From contig JAAYSC010000085.1 of NCBI GenBank assembly GCA_012524025.1, forward strand, positions 1-58,400: 58,400 bases of DNA, in the 5' to 3' direction. Every line of letters starts with the position of its first letter. The first letter of the stretch is position 1. Below are positions 37,601-46,600 of the stretch, piece after piece. The notes beneath the pieces are model-generated. The model was given only the letters and a program-made list of their open reading frames with translations. It ran no database searches and was not told the origin of the DNA. Source of the stretch: Clostridiales bacterium (GTDB lineage Bacteria; Bacillota; Clostridia; Oscillospirales; Acutalibacteraceae). The position numbers and the translations under genes are program-made.

Positions 37601-40600
37601 GGCCGGTTGTGGTGTTTTCAAGTTGGCCGTAAAGCCCGCCGGAAAAACCGCGTAAGCCTGTTGAGGCATAGGCGAAAACATCGGTTACGGTGAAGCAGCC
37701 CTCAAGCGAGGCCCTGCCGCCGCCTACCAAACCGCCGACCTTCCATTGGCCGACTACCTGGCTGCCGACAACCGAGCAATTAACAATAGGTTGAGAGGAC
37801 ATGGAATAAGCCACCAGGCCGCCGACAAATTCCTTACCGTAGACTCCGCCTTGATTTTCAATTCCGGCAGCACCCTTGTTTTCCGCTAACTCTAAATGTA
37901 TGTTCTTAAGTTGAGCTTGGCCGGCTATGTAGCCGAACATGCCCACATAGTCAGATGTGCCGTAGACCGAATAGAAGCCCTTTATCTTCTTACCTTGGCC
38001 GTCATAAGTTCCGGTAAAGGGGTTTTCCCGGGTGCCGACAGGCCTGAAGCCGGTAAGACCCTGGATATTCCAGTAAAGTTCACCGTCCCTAAACTCGCCC
38101 GGTTTTTCACCGGGATAGGCATTTTTCATAAAGTGTTCGGGCTCTAAAATAAGATCATTCATCTGCTTATAGTGGACATCGGTTAAGTAGTAGAGAAGGG
38201 AGAGATGAAGGGGTTCTTCAATTTCAAAGGGGTTTGTTGGGCTGCCGTTGCCCTTAATTTCAAAGGCTACCAGGGGCACGGCCAAGGCCAAACCGTAACT
38301 GAGTTCAACCAAGACATAACCCGAGGTGTTTTGATGGGGGGTAACCTCAAAGCGAAGCTCCCTGGCCTGGCCGCTACCGTCAAAGTTATGGTCAAATTCC
38401 GTGCTTGCGGCAGCATTTTGCAGGCGCATGCCGTCAATATTAATTTGATGGTGCTGGGTGAGGTTGAGGGGATAATTCTTAACCAGGTCTTTTACGGACC
38501 CGTCGGAAGTTTTGATGTTAACGGTGCTGATAAAGTGGGTGGTGGTAATGTTGTTTTCATCAAAGGGAGCCATGGCGATAGGCCTGGCCTCGTCACCTTG
38601 GGGCACCCCGTCAACAGTGTTTTGAACCATGAAGCTTTCGATTTCTTGTGAGCCTTCCGGCGTGGTTAGGGTATAGGTAGCAATGTCATGAGCCACCAGG
38701 CCTGCTAAAATACCCTGGTCATCATTTAGGCTGCCTATAGTCGGCCCGCCGAAGAGGGGTAGGTCTTGGGGGAAGGAACTTATTATATTATTTTTGAAAA
38801 GGTTTGGTCTGGAACTTTGAGTCCAACTTACAAGCCCGTCACCCATGTTGCCCACTAACTTGCCCTTGTAGGGGTTGTTAGTGTGGGTGACCAGCTCACC
38901 GCCGGCTATACAGCCCACAATCATTTCGTGAGGAAGAGCGCCGGGCAGCTGAAAGGGTCTGCTTGCATTATCGGACATAATTGTGCCGATAATGCCGCCG
39001 GCAGACACTCTGCTGTAAGTAGTGTTTCTGGTACTTTCAACTCTGAGGGCACCCACAGAATCTTTTATGGTCAGTTTACCGGGGAGGAAATCATCGTCCT
39101 CGCCCCTAAGCGTACCCAAGATACCGCCGGCTTCGATCCTGGCCTTGACATGGGCTTGGCTTACGGACTTATCAATTTCAAGCTTTTGCTTGTTTCGATT
39201 GCTGCCGCCCCTGTAGCTGCCGACAAGACCGCCTGCCGCACCGATATTACCGGTATGAAGGGCTTCAACCCTGACACCCTGGTCAACGGTAGAGCCTGAA
39301 ATTAAAAGATCTGTATTGGCATTGTGGACACCCAAGAGGCCGCCGGCCCCGCCCGTGGTGGCAGTACTATTCACTTCAGAAAGTTTAATAATCGTGGGGG
39401 TGTAGTCTTGGCTTACATGGGAGTTTGTAATTCTGCCGCTGATATTCTTGTCGGATGTGTGTTCAAGGAGGCGACCCACTAAACCGCCGGCCCCTCCACC
39501 TGCGGTGATTAGGGTGGAATCCACAGTGCAGTTAATTACATAGGTGGCTTCGGCCGCTATGCCGCCGGCGAACTTATTCTGATACCTGGCGGCAATAAGG
39601 CCCGTGTGGACGGCTGTTATGGTAAGGCCTTGGACGGAACAATCGTTAATTTCCTTGTCTGTTATTTTACCGGGTGAGCCTGTGATATTGGCAGAGGTCT
39701 TAACTGAACCCGCGATACCGCCTGCAAAGGCCTCCGGAGTGCCGCCGGTACCAAAGTTTAGGCTTTCCACCTGGCCGCCTTTGACATGGCAGTCTTGGAG
39801 GGGGGGCAGGCTGGGTCCGGTACAGTCTGTATCAACAAAGCCGACAATACCGCCCACATATTTGCCGCCCTCAATATCAACATTATTGAGGGTCAGGTTT
39901 ATAATCCTGGCCCTGTTTATGGGGCCGATCAGGCGGGCAAAGAGGCCGGCGCCGCTTTCGTCATTTTCGTCTTGCTTGACCTTTAAATTGTCAATGGAAT
40001 AGCCGCCGCCGTCATAGTGGCCGGAAAAGTATACATTGGCCGCAAAGCCCTTAATGGGGGTGAAGAAGGCGCCGTCGTTATAGTATTCCCCGCCCGGCTC
40101 AAAGTCCGCCTCGGTAAAGGCAATGTCATTAACCTGCTCAAAGTAGGCGGTGGTCATGTAACGCAGAAGGTCAAAGTGGCCGGTTCTGCTAATCTTATAG
40201 GGGGTAGTTTGGCTGCCGTCACCTTCCAAGTCTTCATAGGCTATTAGGTTTATGGCCAAGTCCAGGCCGTTTTCATAGCGGCAGATCAGGTAGCCGATGC
40301 CGTCTTGGTCAATTAGGACGGACCATTTGCCTGTAAGGTCATCATAGGTAGGAATGGCTAAGGACCTGGGGTTCTTGTTGCCGTCTAAGGTAAAGATTTC
40401 TTTAAGCTTAAAGGAAAGGCCTGTTTGGTCTTCAAAGTCGGTAAAGTCACCGCCCGGCTTGATGGAATAGTCACCCGGGATGACCGGTTTTTCAAGGGTG
40501 AGATCTATAGAGCCGCTGCCTAAAATGAGGGTGTTGACGGTTTGTTCACCGGTGTCAAAGAGGAGACCCGCATAGTCCCCGTCATAGTCACCGTCGGTCA

Positions 40601-43600
40601 GGCCCTTATTAAGGTCCTTGATATGTTTGGTTAAAAGGGCAAAGGTTTGATTACTGCCGTCACCTGTAATATTATGGCCGGCCGGCTGGTTGGCATTCGG
40701 TGAATTAGTATGTTCCCCGTCCATGGGGTAAACAAAGGAGGAGAATTTTATATTAACAAAGGGGTCATAATTAAATTGACCGGTGTTTGCAAAAATCTTT
40801 GTGGAATCGCCCATTAGGAGGCCGAACTGCATATTGTTGCTTCTTGTGGGAATAATTTTTGTTCCGATTACGGCATTTTCAACCATGGACTGCCTGGGTC
40901 TTGCAGTATGGAGGTTGTCTAAACGGCCACCCTCGGCAAAGCCCAAAAGGCCGCCTAAATTAAGGCTGGACCTGACTTCGCCGGCTGTGGCAACATTTCT
41001 GATTTTTATAAGTTGAGCATTTTCAACCTGACCCACCAGGCCACCGGCAGAAGAGGGTTTGTTGTCACCACCGTCGGTTTCGGCCGACTTAATGTCGGCG
41101 TTGACCCAAACATCATCAAGGGTCAGTTTAACATAGTTATTGTTTAAAACTGCGTTGCCGGCATAGCCTAAGGCGCCGCCGGCCATGGCACCGCCGATGA
41201 TTTGGGGGCCTTGAACCTTTGAATGCAGTAGGTCTATTGTAACAGTCTCGTCATCGGACTCTGTATAGGCGTCGGAAGATTGCAGGCGGCTGACGCCCAA
41301 GATGCCGCCGGCACCGTGATAAGAATAAGCGGAGCCGTCCTCTAAAGACTGAATCTTACCGCCCTCAAGCCAGGCATGGCTAATAATTAAGGATACTTCT
41401 ATATTTGGGGTCTTTTCGTCATCTTGGCCGATTCTGCCGGCCAGACCTAAGATACCGCCGGCTCCAAAGTTACCGGTAACATTTGTGTCAGAAACTAAAA
41501 TGTCATATTGGTCGGGGGCGGTGGGTTCTTCCCCTATTGCCCCGGAAAAGCGGCCGGCTATGCCGCCGGCATAGCTGAAATCGGAGTTTTTGACGGCAGT
41601 TGCGGTAATTTGCGAGTTAAGAACCCGGGATTCGGTAACGGTAGACCTGTTTGCATAACCTACCAGGCCGCCGGCAGAAAGCTTGCCGTTTTTGACTGTG
41701 GCATTTTCCAGAATAACTTCGTCAAATTCGGTGTTTTCCGCACGGCCGATTAAGCCGCCGACATGGAGGGTATTGGATGTATCCCCTATAACCTCAAGAT
41801 CTTCAAAAATTATATTTCTAAAGGCGGGGGTGGATATGACATGAACTTCTTCTTCGTCTTCGGTGCCTTCAAATTCTAAATAGTCATATTCATAAGGCTC
41901 GGTCTCACGGAAGAAACCCACATATTTTTGGGCGTCTGCCGTGCCGGAAGCCTTAATTCTAAGGCCCTTAATTGTAAAGCCTTGACCGTCAATTATGCCG
42001 GAGAAAATTTCCCCGTTTTCACCGATAATGGGTTCAAAGAGCCGACCTTCGTTATAGAAAGACCCGTCTGAATCGAAGTCTTCCTCGGTAAAGGTCAGGT
42101 TATCCATAAGCAAATAGTGGCCGCCAAAGTATTCTTGAACCACATTGTTTTGCAGGTCTTTAGCCTCGTGCATATGGCTACGGATGGCATAGAGATGGTC
42201 TTTTGAAATAATCTTATAGGGGTTTTCCTCGGTACCCTCGCCCGACCAGTGGAAATCAACATCGGTACACCTTACGGGCACACGGGCGGTGAAGCGGAGT
42301 GGTTCCGGGGCCCCGTCGGAGGTATAAAGCTCAAGTTTAGAAGAGTAGTAATGGGCGAAAACACCGGTGCCGGAAGTGTTGGCCATGGCGCCGACAATAA
42401 CAGTGTATTCACTGCCGGTTATAACTTCGGCATAGGTATCATTTTCCGCCTCCCAGCCCCCTCTACCCAGGCTTGGGTCAAACCAAAAGTCCAAGTTAGC
42501 AAAGTCGAAGGGGGCAAAGTCATAGGGCATCTTTTGCCCGGCCCCGATGCCTATTTCAACAGCTTCTTCCCAATTGTTGGCTTCTTCCAAGTGGACGGCC
42601 TCGTCGGACCCGTGGATGTAAAAGGTGGGGTTGTCTTTATCCGGGTGATTAAAGTCGGCATAAGAGTCAAGAAGCTTGGGTGCATTCATGACAGTGGTGT
42701 TGCCGTAAGGAGCAATATTTTCCGGGTGGGAAGAATAGGTAACTATGGCCGAAACTTCATCAATACGATTGCGAAGATTGGAATGTGTCGCAGCAGTTGC
42801 TGTAATTTGGCCAAAAATCTTACCTTTATATTCACCTGTTGACTTGATAGAGGCCGTGACATAGCTGTCTTTGAAGACGGGGGCTTCCAGTTGGTTGTTG
42901 ACACTGCCTGCTTCGGCCAAAACGCCGATAAGGCCGCCCGCAGAGTTGGTGGCGGTGACAGTGCCGCCGGCCACACAGTCATAAATTTTAGTCTTAACAA
43001 AGCGGCCGCCGCTTTGGCCTATGATACCGCCGGCATTGGAGCCGTCTTTATGGGCGGTTACTGTGGCAAAGCTTTGGCAGTTTAGGAAGTTAACTTCAAG
43101 ATCAGGGTAAGTAGTGCCCGTACTTGTAACGGTGACAGCCACTATACCGCCGGCATAGTGGGCGGCATCAATGCTGACGGACTCATGAACTATGGCGTTC
43201 TTAACCTGTACCCGGCTGTTTTGGCGCTCATTGGCGAGGGCGCCGGCTATGCCGGCTGCCAGATGGTTGACTCCGTCAGAAGTTTCATAATCTATAGTTG
43301 CAATTTTAGTGTCACCCCGAATTAGAGCCTTGGTTATAGAAATATACCTGTTATTCGATGTTTCGTCATTCTTACCCAGGATACCGCCGACCACATTGCC
43401 AAGTATGGTGCAGTCTGAAATAAGGAGGCCTTCTTCTTCCGGCGTGGCCGGGTCGTCGCCCAGGCTACCGGCAAAGACCCCGGCTATGCCCCCGGTTGAA
43501 GCATCAGAAAAGCTTGAGGCAACGACACCGCCAAAGCGGTTGAGGACGGTGTAGTTCGAAAGGGAGGCATCGTAAATATAGGCGTCTGCCGCCCCGGCCA

Positions 43601-46600
43601 AGGAGCGACCCACCAAGCCACCGACATTGCGGTCACCCAAAATTTCAGACCCTTGGGTTTCATGGCCTTGCAGGTGGGCATTTTTGATTTTGAAGGCCAG
43701 GTCAGATGCAGCAACCTCACCGACTATGCCGCCGACTTCACGAACCTTGGCGGTGCCGGTAATATTTAGGTTATAGGCTGAAACATTTTCAATTTCGACC
43801 GGAGCCTTGTCAACAAAGCCTACAAGGCCACCCACCCTGCCGGCAAACAGAGTATCAGAGGAGCCCGACAGAATGATGTCAAAATTTTCTATCTCAATAT
43901 CTTTTATATAGGTGGTATTTATAGCGTCATTTCCCACCATGCCACTAATACCGCCAACATGGGCCCAGGCGTTGTTAATCACAAAGTTTGAGTCCAGCCG
44001 GCAGTCAAGCATCTTAATATTTTCAAAAGTAGTGCTGCGGGAGGCAGCCGTTACCAAACCGGCAAAGCGGTTGGTGGCGGTGACGGACATGTTGACCAGG
44101 GTTAAGTCTTTAATAAGAGCATTTTCCGCCCTGGCTATGAGGGCCGGCCTGTGGAGATTGTCCGCATTTTCACCTATGGAAAGGTTGGATATGGTTTTGC
44201 CGTTGCCGTCAAAAACCCCCCTGAAGGGAAGGGTGCCGGTGCCGTCGATAGATGCTGTGGCCTGCCTGCCCAGGGGCTTGTAGTCAACGCCGGCCATGTC
44301 AATATCATCCATGAGCTTGATTTTAAAGTTTTCATTTTCATAGAGATAGCCTCTTGAACCGGTAAAATATTGGTTGTCACCCAAGTATTTAAGGTCACTC
44401 GGGGTGTAGACTAAATAATAACCGTCTTGGTCTTGACCTATACCGCTGACAACCGGTAGGCGAGCTACCAGGCCGGTAGCCGGGTGAACGGCAATCAGGC
44501 GGGTGTCAATTTCATCGGGCGCCGAGGCATGGCGGGAAAGGGGCACCTGAAGCTTATAATTTGCAAAGCTTGGGGTCCCTATTTCAATGGTATTAGCCGT
44601 TTCAATTGACAGGCTGAAGTCGCCCGGGCCGCCGGAATCGGCCAAGATAACCAATTCTTCATGGGCGGGGAGGTTTACATAGCTAAAACCTGTGGAAACA
44701 TAGCCGGTTTCTTCAAGGAAGGACCATTTTTGGTGGCTGTCGGCCGAGTCCATAGTAGCCGGGTCCATGGGAAGAACCGTGGCCTGGTTTTGGGTGTTTT
44801 CGTCTTTTACACTCCAACAAAGGTTCTCAACCCTGTCTTTTGTGGCTTTTTTACCGATGGCAATGTAACCGCCCCGCTGAACCTTGCCGGCAGCAAAGCA
44901 ATCTTTTACCAAAATGTTCTGAGAAGCAGTTGAAATAGTGCCTATAAGGGAGGCCACACCGGAAAGGGCAGCAGTTGAATAGATGTCTGAATTAGAGCCG
45001 CAGCTTTCAACCGTGGCTTTGGGGGAATTGATGTGGCCGATAAGGCCGGCTATATCACCAACGCCTGTGGCGGTAATATCCACATCTATATCGGTAAAGC
45101 AAGCGTATAAATAAGAATAACCGTTTACATTATTGACTAAGGCTCCCCTTTGGCTGAGGCTGGGGCCGTCTATTATGAGCTTGGCGGAAGAAGAGGCGGA
45201 GGCAGAAACATTTTTAAGGGTTCCGCCGATTAAATTACCAAAGATTCCGCTGTTAAAGTCCGTATTAATGAGAACTTTAAGGTCATAGATATGGCCCCGC
45301 TCTAAATTATCGGCCGAGTCTGCCCCGCCGGAGGCCGGAACCGTATCATCACGCGAGCCGACAATCCTGCTGAAGAGGGGGGTATGGGTGGTCAGGGTGT
45401 GGCCGTCACCGTTTAGGGTGCTTGCAAAGGGAATGGTGGAATAGGAGTTGATGCCCGCGCCGGTGGGGACGGTGATGTCATTGAGGAGTTTAAAGTGGGT
45501 GTTTTCAATGTCCCTCATAAGAAGGGTGTCCGCCGGGCTTGAAAGGCCGATGGGGTTAGAAAGGCTGACAATGGGGCTCTGTGGGTCGGCAGAGGCGGTG
45601 GTTACCAACTTGACAGACATTTGCCGGTAAATATCCGGCTGGCCGGGTGCCCCCACGCCTGTGGGCAGTTCAACTTTAAGGTCGTATTTAAGAAGGGCTA
45701 TGGACCCCAATAAATGCGTGGTGCTAAAAGTTAGAGCCGCATTTGTTTCGTTAAAGAGTATGGCATCAGGATTTTTAATGTACTCAATGGCGAAAACGGA
45801 GCTTGAGCTTCTGAGAGCAGGTATTTCAACCGAGGCGCCTGTAGTGCCGCCCCAGGAATGTTCAAAGTCATTTTTACTGACGGAGATGGCAGACTCATCC
45901 GCCTTGAGGTTTAAAACCCTGATAGACCTTTTAAGGTTGTTGGAGTCCGCCCCTAAATCGCCGGCGTGGCTGGGCATGTTGCTGACATGGGGTGACCAGT
46001 AGTTGGGTTTGGTAGTCGAAAAGCTGTTAAGGCCTGCTCCCCCACCGACTATGGCGCCGCCGCGGGAGTTGCCCGAACCGCCGCCGGACAAATCTTTTAA
46101 GATTGAAAAGAGGGCGTAGTTATTTTCAAGGAAGGCTTGGCCTTGCAGACGACCCACAATACCACCGGCATAATAGAGGGTGGTGGGGAAGCCGCCCAAG
46201 TGCCTGCCGGAGGCAAAGGAGTTTTTGACGACACCCTTACCCGCTTCTTGGCCGTTGGAAGTTCCTGCTATACCACCGAGGTTAACACTATTGTTTACAG
46301 AAACGAAAACACCGATTTCAATAACGGAAGAAAGGTCAATGACCCCTTCATTGAGGCCGACAATACCGCCCATGGAGCCGTCTGCCAATATAAAGTCAAA
46401 GTTTGTGTTAGTCAGGGCAGTTTCGCTAAGATTTTTCCCCTTGACCAAGCATTTTTCAACTTGGCCCTTGTTGACACCGGCAATACCGCCGACATTGGTG
46501 CCCAGCTTAAAGGCATTGGTGCCGTCAGAACCGGGCAGGTTTACCGTGCAGTCTTCAATTGTGCCGCCTGCATTGTTGCGGCCGGCAATAGCGCCGACTT